From NCBI GenBank assembly GCA_002104905.1, contig MCFE01000630.1, positions 1-51,367 of the forward strand: a stretch of DNA of 51,367 nt, written 5' to 3'. Shown here one piece after another: positions 1-10,536 of the stretch. A program made the translations under genes and the position numbers. This DNA comes from Basidiobolus meristosporus CBS 931.73 (taxonomy: Eukaryota; Basidiobolomycota; Basidiobolomycetes; Basidiobolales; Basidiobolaceae). Position 1 is the stretch's first letter. Every line of letters starts with the position of its first letter. The notes below the pieces were generated by a model that was not told the DNA's origin, ran no database searches, and saw only the letters and a list, made by a program, of their open reading frames with translations.

Positions 1-48
1 ATATAATAAAATATACCTACTCTGAGTATTCCTCACAAGTAGTGCCTC

Positions 49-691
49 CAAGGTCAGTTGGCTGTCAGCGCGGTTTCCTGGGAGTGTTGTCAGGTCTGAG
101 TCAGAAAATAGTGGTAATAGGTAGCGGTGTTCTCACTAATCAATAAGTTGGAATATTGGAAGAGGGATGATTTATTTTAAGGGATAGCCTCCTTTATATA
201 CTTTTTTGCTGCTCAATTTCTTGCTAGAAAATACTTTCCGGAAGTTTCCAGAAGGTAGTAGACAGCCAATCATGTCATTGTGTACTAAAAATAGCGCAAA
301 TTCTTGGCCGATTGTTCCATGAGACATAGTAGCACCTGGCCAATCAGGTAGTGGTAATATGAAACCCCTGTGTCATGTGGTTGCCTCTTATGGTAGTGGG
401 ATAGGAGGGTTATGAAACCAAAATGGTCACATGACATGGGCACCGTTGGGGTACTTGCCTTATATGGTAACTATCTTATCTTGGCATCTCAGCAAGGAAT
501 AGGAATAGCTTGTGCAATGGGTTAATAGTGACAAATAGTTTGTTAGGTTGCATAGTAATAATCACATAGACAGAATAGAGAATATTGCAATTTGGGATGA
601 TACTAATATAGGGGGGGTAATCCTTTTTTAGGGAAGTGAATGTATGAGAATGAGCACATCTGCCTGTGGGTGTCACTGTGACCCCACTACA
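49..691 (-). repeat. LTR of family A, reverse copy
   Basis: This segment is the reverse complement of the sequence at 5258-5893. Shared blocks include a start of TGTAGTGGGG, a stretch with GCAGATGTGCTCATTC, a TATA box (TATATAAAG, minus strand, 192-200) and an end of GACAGCCAACTGACC. A TATA box followed by conserved downstream sequence is typical of an LTR. The outer ends are not clean TG..CA, so the limits are good to a few bases only. The window edge cuts the flank, so I cannot say whether this is a solo LTR or the 5' LTR of an element lying off the left side. Confidence 0.7.
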
Positions 692-1790
692 CCGTGCCAG
701 GGCACGCGGTGTGATCCGCGGTTGTAAAGAACGATTGGGCGCAATATCATAGCTACCAGAAGGCAAGATCATTCTTGGACAATTTCGCACTATGCAGGAT
801 GATCTTGCACACTATGGCACAATCTGACACGATGAGGTCAGCACGGATGATTGCGCCAACTTGTAATGTTTGCATCACGTGCGCAATTGGATACCGCTAT
901 AATGGCAGGTAAAATCCGGTATTTGGATATGTTTCTTTAATGTAAATGGAAATAAATGTGTATCACACTATAAACTACACCGATACTTACCATTGTGGTT
1001 ACCCTCACTCCAATTGGACGGTATCTCAGTGGTTAATTAGTCCAAAAGTATCCTGAAGCTGGCAGCCCCCAAATGGCTCATTGACTACTGAAAAATCTAC
1101 TTGATTTTCCATCAAATAACCCATTTTGCCCATTGAGCAATTAAATCCCTGATCCTAGTGATTGGACAAGGTGTCATAGCTAGCACGCAAGCAATTGTGT
1201 AGGTGCAAAACAGATCCAATAGCTGCACTGGTATTACAGATGACGTATATATATGCAGGGTGTTTATTTACAGGGGTTCTGTCTCATATGTGAGACGACC
1301 TTGATATTACTTATATCAAAAATTTGATGATCACTGATTTGCGATGGCTTGATTCGGATCGCAAAAAAAAAAGGGTTGTTGGGATCATTACAAATGTAAG
1401 CGATTCAAAGCAATCGCATCATCTTCTCCTGGGTTTTTTTTTCACAGGGATTACTACTGAAGCATTTGGTAGTGACTCACTTTGCTCAACTATACTACTT
1501 CCTGGCTGACTATCATCTTGGCTACTTGTGTATTTGTATTCAGTATTTTGCCTCCTAGTTGATGAGTGCAATGCTGCAGCTTGGCCGTGCTGAATTGCTC
1601 CAACTGAACTAACTGAACCGGCCTATAGTGCCACGTGCTGACGCGTTCTTTTACTTGCCAAGGGCTCCGGTGGTTGAGGCACTTCATGTTGGTCATCATC
1701 AGTCAGTTCACCAGAAGTAACTTGCTGATGGTCAGGCAAAACGGCACGCGCAGGCGCGCCTTGATGCATTGAGATGGCCCTTGGCTGAGT
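692..1790. other. gene-free stretch
   Basis: No reading frame here resembles a known family and no tRNA-like or LTR-like structure is visible. The stretch is AT-rich with a few homopolymer runs (A run near 1363, T run near 1433). It lies between the reverse LTR and a decayed minus-strand reading frame and is probably transposon-derived filler. Confidence 0.5.
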
Positions 1791-2681
1791 TCAATGTGAT
1801 GCCACATGTTGACGCAACTTGGTCCGCCCCAATGGACTCGTGTCTAAATGAGCAGTTTGGCAAGTTCTCGTAGTTTTGCTCTGAAGCACGCGCGTTGACC
1901 CAACGTGCGTTGACTGAATGCGCGTTGACTTGACGCGGGGCGTTCTGGTAAAGGGTGTTGGTGTGGTCTGGACTGACGTGTGCTGGCGCGCTGTGGTTGC
2001 AAGATATGGTATGGAATCCAGCGAGGCATGCTGGTGCAATCTGGACAATGTTGCTTGCGGTCTGTATTCTTCCTCCTGAAGCTCACCATCTGATTCCTCA
2101 AGGTATTCACTTACCCTCTGGCTGATACTTTGGAGCTGTTGCCTGGATGAGTCCTGTCTATATTGCTCTCGGAAGCCACTTAGCTTGACTAATACATCAC
2201 GTAGTACATTAGTCATTTCAGGCAAAAACTCATTCAAAATCTCTTTGGTTCCCAAAGTTGAGGCACAAACAGACGCATCCGGCCTGTACTGTGCAAATTG
2301 CGCGCAAAATTGTTCCCGTGTGGCTTCTTTGTCAAATCCCCTCACTCTCAGCTCATTCTTGATTTCAATACTTGTCTTGTTATATATCTTTTTACATACA
2401 TCGGCTGGCATCTTGATGTAGAACTCATGCCACAGCTTTCTACTCAAATTCTTCCATCTTTGTCAACTCTCTGAGGTATCTAGTTCTGCTAGATTAATCA
2501 GTAGTGCCCAAATATCTGTATGAAGGCTCATCATAGACACTTGGGCCATACTAAAATCATTTGGCAAGAACTTAAACGGATCCAACATTGACTTCTCCGG
2601 TCCGGACCGTGCCTGTGAGCTGGGGGATGGGTTTTGTCTGGGTTGTACTAAAGATGAGTTGAGGCTTGGTACGGGGACCAT
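1791..2681 (-). pseudogene. decayed ORF of unknown function, possibly the partner protein of a Harbinger-type element
   Basis: A minus-strand frame runs from an ATG at 2681 to a stop at 1791, about 296 codons, broken by one in-frame TGA at 2463-2465. The first part is Pro/Ser-rich and low complexity. The middle has a compact helical block around 'RKLWHEFYIKMP' and 'ELRVRGFDKEATREQF', and the tail is Arg/Thr/Ser-rich and repetitive. The spacing 'rGF.k.atrEQF' loosely recalls Myb/SANT-like proteins of PIF/Harbinger elements. A Harbinger-type transposase starts just to the right on the opposite strand, and two divergent genes are the usual Harbinger arrangement. The family assignment is inference and weak; that it is a broken reading frame is directly visible. 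Confidence 0.4.
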
Positions 2682-3040
2682 AGCAACGGATTTGGATACT
2701 TATACAGCAGTATATTGGCATCAACCTGGTCTTATATGAAAAATATATGAAAACTAATGTGATTGTTGAATTTTCCATATATTATGCATGATGCATCTTG
2801 GATCGTGTTGACACGGATCAGATCACATCAATCGCAGATTTCCTATTTGATTATAGACCTATGAGTAAAGCATCAATAAAAGTACCAAGGCATTGTTTGC
2901 GGATGATTTTTGCAACATAATGATGGGATACATGGCAATTGATGGAGATTTAACCATAATGTATTAAAAATCAGATAAATAACGTAGATCGCGCCAAATT
3001 GATTCAAGCTGCCTTTATACAATCATCCATCAATTTTAAT

Positions 3041-3766
3041 ATGACTTATTCATCTGAATGGTCTTTTCTCATCAATCCCATCACTACCACTGGATTTCCT
3101 TTTGACACACTAGAGGAGATATACTCCAAGTACTGTGGACCATCAACCCCAATCTACTCAAGGAGATCCCTTGTTAAGCTTCTCTGCTATTACAAGAACT
3201 ATTGCCCTACAAGGTCTCATCCCACCATCCATGGCAACAAAAGTCCTAGAAGCTTTCATTCCCAGCTGACAGCAATGGAGAACCACCTTGCAGAGGGTAT
3301 GAATGACTTAGAGTAAGCTTGGAATACTAGGTTCAGAAGCTCCAATAGACTTCCATATCCCAGAGTGTTCAGCAACAGGTTCCATATCAGGAGTATTTTG
3401 GATACCTTCCCAGTGAGGATTAACAGACCTTCTAGAGGGCAGAGGCACTTTTATTCTGGCAAGTACAAGGCACACTGTGTGAAGTTTCAAGCACTGTCTG
3501 ACATTGAGGGTAACATCATCTGGTTTAGTGGGCCATTTGCTGCAAGTAGGCATGACAAAGCACTCTGGGTAGAGAATCATCCTGAATTCAGTAGAGGGGA
3601 GAAATGTATGGCAGACTTAGCCTATATAGGAGAGGATTGTCAGAGATTAGGATGTATTACAGCTTATAGGAAGCCAAGAAATGGTGTACTTAGCAGGAAG
3701 CAGAAGCTCTACAATGAGATATTTAATCATTTCAGAGTAAGGGTAGAGCACACATTTGGATTTTGA
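3041..3766 (+). pseudogene. PIF/Harbinger-type (DDE_Tnp_4) transposase, 3'-truncated
   Basis: One reading frame, interrupted by a single TAA at 3314-3316, encodes a DDE nuclease of the PIF/Harbinger (HARBI1-like) type. Recognisable blocks are 'ILDTFPVRINRP' (first catalytic Asp), 'YSGKYKAHCVKFQALSD' (the family's conserved strand pair), 'SRHDKALW', 'MADLAYIG' (second Asp) and 'RVRVEHTFG' (catalytic Glu). All three catalytic acids are present. The frame stops right after 'HTFG', where family members continue with a C-terminal arginine-rich tail, because the sequence switches to a Tnp2 transposase at about 3760. The ATG at 3041 is the first in frame; the true N-terminus may differ. The transposase would cut and rejoin element ends in the nucleus, but the stop and truncation make this copy inactive. 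Confidence 0.7.
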
Positions 3767-6700
3767 GCCTATCTCCCCTAACAGCAGTGCCACATATGAG
3801 CCCGGTCAAATCCTTATATGCAATGAGACAACACCTATTAGGATAAATGCCAAGGATACTTTATGGAGCCAAGTGAGCCCAGTAATCCATCTACTGGTGA
3901 AAGATGTGATGTTGTGGCTAGAGAAGTGGCGCGTTTCCACTGATATCAGTAATGGGGGCTTTGAGGATTTATTACTACTTCTTGCCATAATCATACTGGG
4001 ATGCAACTTACCATATACATGGTACAAGTGGACAACTGTTATGCGGCTGGCAACATATGATCCAAAGACTGTCCTGATTCCAGCATGTGTGAACAGTTGC
4101 ATGGCATTCACATCCAAAAATGCTACCATTGCAACGTGTCCAAATTGTCAGGAATCTACCACTATTGAGGGAATACATTTTTCACACTCTGGATATATTC
4201 TGGTCATACCCCATCTGAGGAAGCTGATGCAGTTCAACAAATATAGCAAAGCTATACAGTTCCGCACTCAGTATCAATCAAGTGCAAACATATCCAATAT
4301 ATTTGATGCCAAACATTACAAACAGCTAAGAAGCAAAGGCTCCTTGAAGGTATGTATGACCATGCCTTTGCTTTGGCACTTGATGGATTTTCATTCAACA
4401 AGTACTCTACCAGCAAATCCTGCTGGCCACTGATTCTCATCAATCTGAATCTGCCGCCCATCTTACGGTATCCAAGCAATAATCTGATGGTAGTCTCACT
4501 GGTATCTGGGCCTAAATCACTGTTCAACCTGGATAGCTACCTGTATCCATTACTGAATGAATTTTGTATGCTTTCCAGCAAGATAATGGTAAATGACCGT
4601 CATGTAAAAGCGCATTTTATTATCTGCATTGGAGATACCCCAGCCATCAGCAAGATAGCAGGCTTTTCTGGGCACAATGGATGGTATTGCTGTCAAATGT
4701 GTGAGATCCAGGTGATTTACTCCATAACTCACACATATTATTATTACCCAAACACCAGCACTAAGAACATCATCTTTCCACAGAGAGAACATACAGAAGC
4801 ATGCAATTGCCGCAAAGTTGGCAAGCTATAAGCCATTGGCCGGAATACGGAATCAATCAGAAACCAAAGATACTTAAGATAGAGGGTATCTGTTGGAGCA
4901 AAAGCTTTCCACAGGGAGCAATGCATTTGCTTTTCAACAATATCCCTATATTGATGACCAAGTTGTACATGGGGCATTTCAAGCTAAATGAGCCCTTTGA
5001 GATACCAGAGAAATTTGAAAAAATTGGCAAGATATTACAGAGTATCCGCTACCCTAAGTACTTCTCACAGGCTCCAATTAATATGCATATGCATATGCAA
5101 CAATACAAATGCAAAGACTGGATGAACTGGATATGTATTTATTAAAGTGGTGTTCTGAAGCCATTCCTACCAAGAGTACATTGGAAGCATGGGGAGTCAT
5201 ATGTGGACATTGTAGGAATATTTATCCAGAAGCCAATCACCAATGCTAACTTGACGCTGTAGTGGGGTGACAGTAACACCTACTGACAGATGTGCTCATT
5301 CCCTTATTTTCTATTTCCCTATATCTCTACTACACTTATTTTAGTTTTATCCCATTTGTCTTACCCAATCAGTACTATCCCATAAGCTGGTTGACTTTCA
5401 CACCTGCTTACCTTATTGCATAAGTTACCCCTCACTTTATGTAGATTACTGGCTATAAGTGCTTCTATATTAGGCAAGTACCTGCACTAGTACCTGTGAC
5501 ACATGATCAACCTGTGACACCATCCCTACCATTTCCACACCATATATGGTATCCCTATGTTACACAGGTTTGATAATACTGATTCCTGATTGGTTGGATG
5601 TGCTGTGCCTCTTAGAACCTTCCAGCACCTGCTTAGAACATTCTTAGGTCATTCTGATGTCATTAAGATTTCTATTAATATCTGGAACCTTCTGGAGCAC
5701 CATGGTTAGTTATCACTTAGCCAGTAAGAAAAGTATATAAGGGAGGCTATCCCTCAACAATAAATCATCATCCCTTTTATTAATACACCGACTTGTTGAT
5801 TAGTGTGATCACTGCTACCTGCTGCTACCTGAACTTCCAACCCTAGACCACAGGACACTCCTAGGAAACTGCGCTGACAGCCAACTGACCTTGAGAAGTG
5901 TTGGATGTATCTCTCCCTTGGACCTATACACCACCACAATGCATCTAAAGCTGTTGTGTGAGGAGTTTGTGACGGGATTTGAGCAGCTATACTACAAACC
6001 TAAAGCTGAATGTGTAGATCTCTGCCGCTACTGTATCCATTCTCTACTTCATCTTGCACAGTGGGTGGAGAATATTGGGCCTTGCTGCACCTTTTGGGAG
6101 TTTCCTATGGAGCAGATGTGTGGGGAGATATGAAGATGAGTTAAGTTGCAGGTACCATATCCCAATCTCATCAAGAATGTTACCTTCAAGTCCATCATGG
6201 ATGTGATGAGTTGGCACCTGGAGGACAGCCAGAAAGAGTTGAAAAATACTGAGGACAAATGTGTACATGGAGACACCCATGCCTATGGCATTAAGAAGCT
6301 AAGCAGCCCCAATGTGTGGGTAATCAGTTTAGTAATGCAAAGTTGGGTTGGGTGCAACAAGCAACTAATTTTTATCAGAAAAACTCCACCAAGATAAGCC
6401 GGATTTCTTGTGGTCACAAGCCAACTTCTACACCATTCAATACGGAATTCACACAAACAAAAGCCAGAGCGCACCTATAAGGGGGACTAGAATCCAGCAG
6501 GGAGAAGGAATATATTGGCTAAATACCAAGAAGTTCTTTGCCAATATTCTGGAGGTATTCATGGCAAAAGTGACAACAACCAAGCATTTGTTTGCAAGAT
6601 GTATATGCTACCAGCAGTACAAGGTATATGGCAACTTTTCAAGTATCACACTAAAAAGCTGTAAAGTTGAGGTGATTGAAGTATGTCAATTGCAGCAGGT

Positions 6701-6788
6701 GTGCATGTTTGTAGAGGTTAGTAAGCAGGAGGCCATAGTTTTTTTTGACTTGAACTATATGTGGAATACCCAAGGTAGTAGTGGGTAA
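3767..6788 (+). pseudogene. Tnp2-family (CACTA/EnSpm) transposase, frameshifted and split by an LTR
   Basis: Pieces in order match Tnp2 proteins. 3767-4350 holds the N-terminal region with a Cys cluster 'CVNSC..CPNC' (4087-4150). 4352-4830 has 'FALALDGFSF', 'SCWPLILINLNLPP', 'PLLNEF' and the zinc-like 'GWYCCQMCEIQ'. 4801-5145 has 'SFPQGAMHLLFNNI' and 'KCKDWMNW'. After the LTR, 5894-6133 has 'HSLLHLAQWVENIGP' and 'FWEFPMEQMCG', which is the standard continuation of the family. 6500-6780 is the C-terminal part. At least two frameshifts (about 4350 and about 4800) and the LTR insertion at 5258-5893 inactivate it. The start is missing because the sequence joins a Harbinger transposase at about 3760. 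Family identity is well supported; exact ends are not. Confidence 0.75.
5258..5893 (+). repeat. solo LTR of family A inserted in the Tnp2 gene
   Basis: This is the forward copy of the LTR seen reversed at 49-691. It starts TGTAGTGGGG and contains a TATA box (TATATAAGG, about 5734-5742) followed by the shared AATAAATCATCATCCC block. No internal retrotransposon sequence follows on either side: Tnp2 coding sequence ends just before it and resumes just after it. That is the signature of a solo LTR left by LTR-LTR recombination. CTTGA occurs on both edges (5250-5254 and 5890-5894) and could be a 5-bp target duplication, but using it would give the LTR non-TG..CA ends, so the target site is unresolved. 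Confidence 0.7.
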
Positions 6789-7311
6789 GCAAATAAAGAA
6801 AGGTGATTCTACAGTGGAATATATGAATTGCACAAGGGGAGGTAGAAAAGGGAAATACCATTTGGTACATTGATACAGTAGCATTATACAGAACCAGCGG
6901 CAGGCTGTTATACTGCCAAAAAAAAGCCACCAGAGTCTTGCTGTGAGGCTGTCAAAATACCGTCAAGTTTCTTGCTATATAAGGCAATTGGAAGTCCTGG
7001 CCAACTGGATCCACTTAAAATAGTAATAGAGTGCTGAAAGACCGCAACAATAACATGAGAATATTGTCACAGCACCAATCAAAAATTGTCAAGTTTTATC
7101 CCTTTATTTGGCTGTAAAATTTGCAAAACACCGTCATGATCTTGTTATAAGATTGTCAGGAGGGCCACTAAATCCAAGCTGCTGTTATTATGACGGTCTC
7201 TCAATGGGATCCTGATGGATTATCTGGAATGGATCCACCTGCGGGACCAAATTATTTTTCATAGGGTATTTTAAGCTGAAGGAGCTTTCATGAAGTTGCT
7301 AGAATATAGTA

Positions 7312-7669
7312 AAACTTTCTAGAAGGAACTGGGATTTCTTAACTGACATGATTTGACTAGATAATTGGAGGCCAGAGATGTCATGTGATCATGACAGGTA
7401 GATGCAAATTTTACCAGCAATAGAAGGTATAAGGCAACTTTGCAAGTGTCATGCCAAAAAGCCGTAAAGTTGAGGTGATAGAGGTGTGTCAAACTTTCTA
7501 GAAGGAACTGGGATTTCTTAACTGACTTGATTTGACTAGATAATTGGAGGCCAGAGATGTCATGTGATCATGACAGGTAGACGCAAATTTTACCAGCAAT
7601 AGAAGGTATAACGCAACTTTGCAAGTGTCATGCCAAAAAGCTGTAAAGTTGAGGTGATAGAGGTGTGTC
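7312..7669. repeat. 179-bp tandem duplication (two units)
   Basis: Units 7312-7490 and 7491-7669 both begin AAACTTTCTAGAAGGAACTG and both end GATAGAGGTGTGTC. Differences are few (for example ACATGA against ACTTGA, AGATGC against AGACGC, GCCGTAAAG against GCTGTAAAG). The second unit runs directly into tail copy B of the Tnp2 element, so the duplication lies at that copy's left boundary. Confidence 0.85.
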
Positions 7670-8324
7670 AATTGAAGCAGGTGTGTGCCTATGTAGAGGT
7701 TAGTACGCAGGAGGCAATTGTTTTTTTTTGACTCAAACTAGATGCAAAATACCCATGGTAGTAGTGGGTATGCAAATAACAAGGGATGACTCTAGAGTGG
7801 GAAATATGAATAGCACAAGAGGAGGTAGAAAAAGAAAATACCATTTGGTAAATTTGTATGGTATCATTATACAGAACTAGCTGTAGGCCACCATACTGCC
7901 AATATAATGTTGGTCAAGATTTGCAATGAGGTGGTCAGAACACCATCAAGTTTCTTGCCATATGAGGCATTTAGCTATGTTGGCTGGATAGGCCCACCCA
8001 AATAAATGTAGAGTGCAATGAGACCATTGGAATTCCTTACAGCTCTTGTAGAAAGACTGCTAAAACATTGTTGAGTTTTGTACCTTACTATATGCTGAAC
8101 CAATCTTGTCACAAGATTGTGTGGAGGGTCAAAAATACCAGGCTGCCAGCATTATGACACATTCATTGCAGGATCCTGAGAGGTGATCTAGATCAGATCC
8201 ACCTAAGGGACCAAGTTAACTTTCATAGGGAAAATGAATCTAATTTCTTTTTAGTGTGATTAGTTCCAGTGCTCCTAAATGGCTGTTGAACCTGTTTCCA
8301 TTTTGTAGGCCATAATGAGGAACA

Positions 8325-8640
8325 ACCTATCTGGTGGATCAATTCCACTCTGGAAACTAGCTGATTTCTCAGCAGTTGCTCAACTTATTGGAATTGATGT
8401 GTTCATTTCTCCTGTCCCAAAGCATTGGTGCATCTCTATTAATTCTTTTATACTGGCTTTCAGATATGATATCATATATGCTAACTTGCATAAACTTAGA
8501 CATCTGATACCTAAAGCAATATGGGCACTATGATGATTAATGATCTTGCATCCTAAATTGACTAGCCTGAACTGAGTCCTTCTGCTGTGGCCATACTTAC
8601 AGGCTGAGTGCTCTAGGCTGTTTCTAGATTATAGAGCTCT
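8325..8640 (-). mobile_element. copia fragment (pre-integrase region)
   Basis: The segment aligns with the C1 copia element at about 18450-18760. Shared strings include GGATCAATT, AGCTGAT, AAAGCAATATGGGCAC and CTGAGTCCTTCTGCTGTGGC. In C1 this region encodes the end of the protease-like part and the GAG-pre-integrase domain. Both frames are broken. It is wedged between two Tnp2-tail copies, so it is a separate insertion or a recombination remnant. Confidence 0.65.
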
Positions 8641-9338
8641 TCTCTGAAGGTAGGTGTATATTTCTATCATTACTGCTGCGTAGTCTTAGCATTATGCAGT
8701 ACTACCTGTAGGCTGCCGTACAGCCAGTATAATGCAATCAGATGTCTGTATCAAGGCTGTCAGAACACTGTCAATATTTTTTTCATATATGGCAATTGGA
8801 TGCACTGGCTGGTTGGGTCTGCTCAAGTAAATGTAAGCCACTATAGAACTGTTGGTATGCCAGTAAAGTCCCATCAAAGGTCAGTTGGAACACAGTTAAG
8901 TGTACGTACCTACTGAGCAGCAGATTGACCAAAACACCACAATAATCCCAGCATGAGATCATGAGGAAGGTAAATAATACCAAGCTGAAGCATTATGATA
9001 GTCTCATCCTAGTTGGATCCTACTATGGGACCAAATTATCTTTCACTGGGCATAGGGATACAATAAATTGAGAGAAATGCTAGAGATGATGACACAAGTA
9101 TACATCATGAATAAAGGTTACTAGCATGGGTACTTGCCTACTGAGGGAGGTGTCACATATCTTATTCACTGAGCACATTAAGGCTATCTTAAGCAATGAG
9201 ATATGCAAGAGCTATAGTCAGCCAGCTGATGGGAAAACATTTATCAAATAAGATATATGGTATTACACTTTTATACATGTTGCCAAAATATAGGCAAGTA
9301 GAAAAAGTGGGTGTAGGTACATTTCTCAGTGAGTGGCA

Positions 9339-10106
9339 TTACTGTAAAAGCTTTCTTAACCACATTGCTTCTTTTATAGCTTCACAGGCTGCCATGTACT
9401 CTGCCTCTGTGGTAGAAAGTGCAACGGTTGGTTGCTTTCTTGAATTCCATGAAATTGCTCCTTTACAGTAAAGAAAGGTGTATCCTGTGATGAATCTTCT
9501 GTCTTCCAAATTTTTTCCCCAATCTGCATCAGAATATCCCATAAGATCCTGTTCTGAGTCCTTATAAGTGTATCTTAAGCTGATATCAGCAGTTCCTTTT
9601 AGGTATCTAAAAATCCGCTTAACTGCTGCAATATGATCAGATGCATAGTTCTGATTATGCTGGCTGACAACTCCCACTGAATATGAGATATCTGGGTGTG
9701 CTCCAAGCATGATATACATCAGACTGTCAATCATAGAATGATAAGGAAAGTCAGGGCTTTCAGATGGCACCCAGCTCTTTTGATTTGGTTGAGTTTTGAT
9801 CAAGTTAGGGTTTGTCTCCATTGGGGTAGCTGCCAGTTTAGAGTCTTCCATTTGATACTTCTTTAGTATATCTTGAATCTACTTGAATTGGATTAGGGTA
9901 ATAGTCTGGGTGCTTCTGTCTATGGAGAACTTTATCACTAAGTAGTAACTGAGTTCTCCCAGATTGGACATCGTGAATTCCTTAGACAGGCTGGATTTAG
10001 TCTCTTCCAATGTTTCTAGGTTATTAGCAGCTATAATAAGATCATCCACATAAAGAGCTAATTGAGCTAGATTTGCTCTATCTGGCTTACAATATGTACT
10101 ATAGTC
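9339..10106 (-). pseudogene. copia C1 pol, 3' part: end of reverse transcriptase and RNase H
   Basis: Minus-strand frames encode the catalytic 'LYVDDLIIAAN' of a Ty1/copia reverse transcriptase near 10070-10035. They continue as the RT connection ('SNLGELSYYL') and RNase H ('YSDADWG', 'TTEAEYMAACEA'). A stop lies in the middle (before the segment beginning 'MEDSKLAATP', 9851) and the frame ends at 9339 just after 'MWLRKLL', where copia proteins normally continue for about 80 residues. The right edge is the insertion point of the gypsy element; the same protein continues at 16884. No 3' LTR follows on the left, so the element is 3'-truncated. Confidence 0.85.
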
Positions 10107-10492
10107 TGTGGGTTATTACTGACTGTACTTGGTGAGTGGGAGAGCTTGTAGGTCAAGTCAGTACCACTTGGTTCAGAATAGCTTCCGATAGAAGGTAGCA
10201 AGGTAATAAAGACTTCTGTTTATTTCGTCCAAATCTTGTTGTTCTTCCTGGTTCAATTGGGTAGATATATATATCACTTGGGGGGCTTAGACAATCAACA
10301 ATGTGTTATAAAATAGGGGTGTGAACACCTTCCTGTTATGGTAAGTGTTCTAACTAGATAAGGGCAGTGATAGGAGGGGAGGACGCGTGGGGAAATCATA
10401 GGGAGGGTACTGGAGGACTTTGGGTAGGACTCTGGAGGGAACTCTTGGGAGAACTCTTGGGCAAAGAGTGGGTACTACATTGAGTACTCACA
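10107..10492 (-). repeat. 3' LTR of the gypsy element
   Basis: 386 bp, plus-strand ends TGTGGGTTATTAC and GTACTCACA. It is nearly identical to 16493-16878. Two of the few differences are CpG versus TpG/CpA (CCGATA against CCAATA, TTTCGTCC against TTTTGTCC). Immediately outside is TAGTC, matched at the far end. Confidence 0.93.
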
Positions 10493-10536
10493 TATCCCAG
10501 GGGTTAAGTGGGAGCTTTGTCCTCGAAGTTCTTTGA

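Larger units (their letters stand above)
6608..9057 (+). repeat. three diverged copies of the Tnp2-element 3' tail
   Basis: The block containing the Tnp2 C-terminus and about 480 bp after it (copy A, 6608-7275) recurs as copy B (about 7590-8232) and in part as copy C (about 8690-9057). Shared landmarks are GGTAGTAGTGGGTA, the 'accatttggta' and 'gcattatacagaac' stretches, 'gtcaagtttcttgc.atat.aggcaattgg', and a closing GGGACCAAATTATnTTTCA. Each copy ends near that last motif, suggesting repeated duplication of the right end of a CACTA-type element or clustered non-autonomous copies. No intact reading frame survives in copies B or C. Confidence 0.65.

Noticed and set aside
49-5893. The two family-A LTRs as the ends of one retrotransposon enclosing 692-5257
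   Set aside because: They are in opposite orientation and the DNA between them encodes DNA transposases, not gag or pol.
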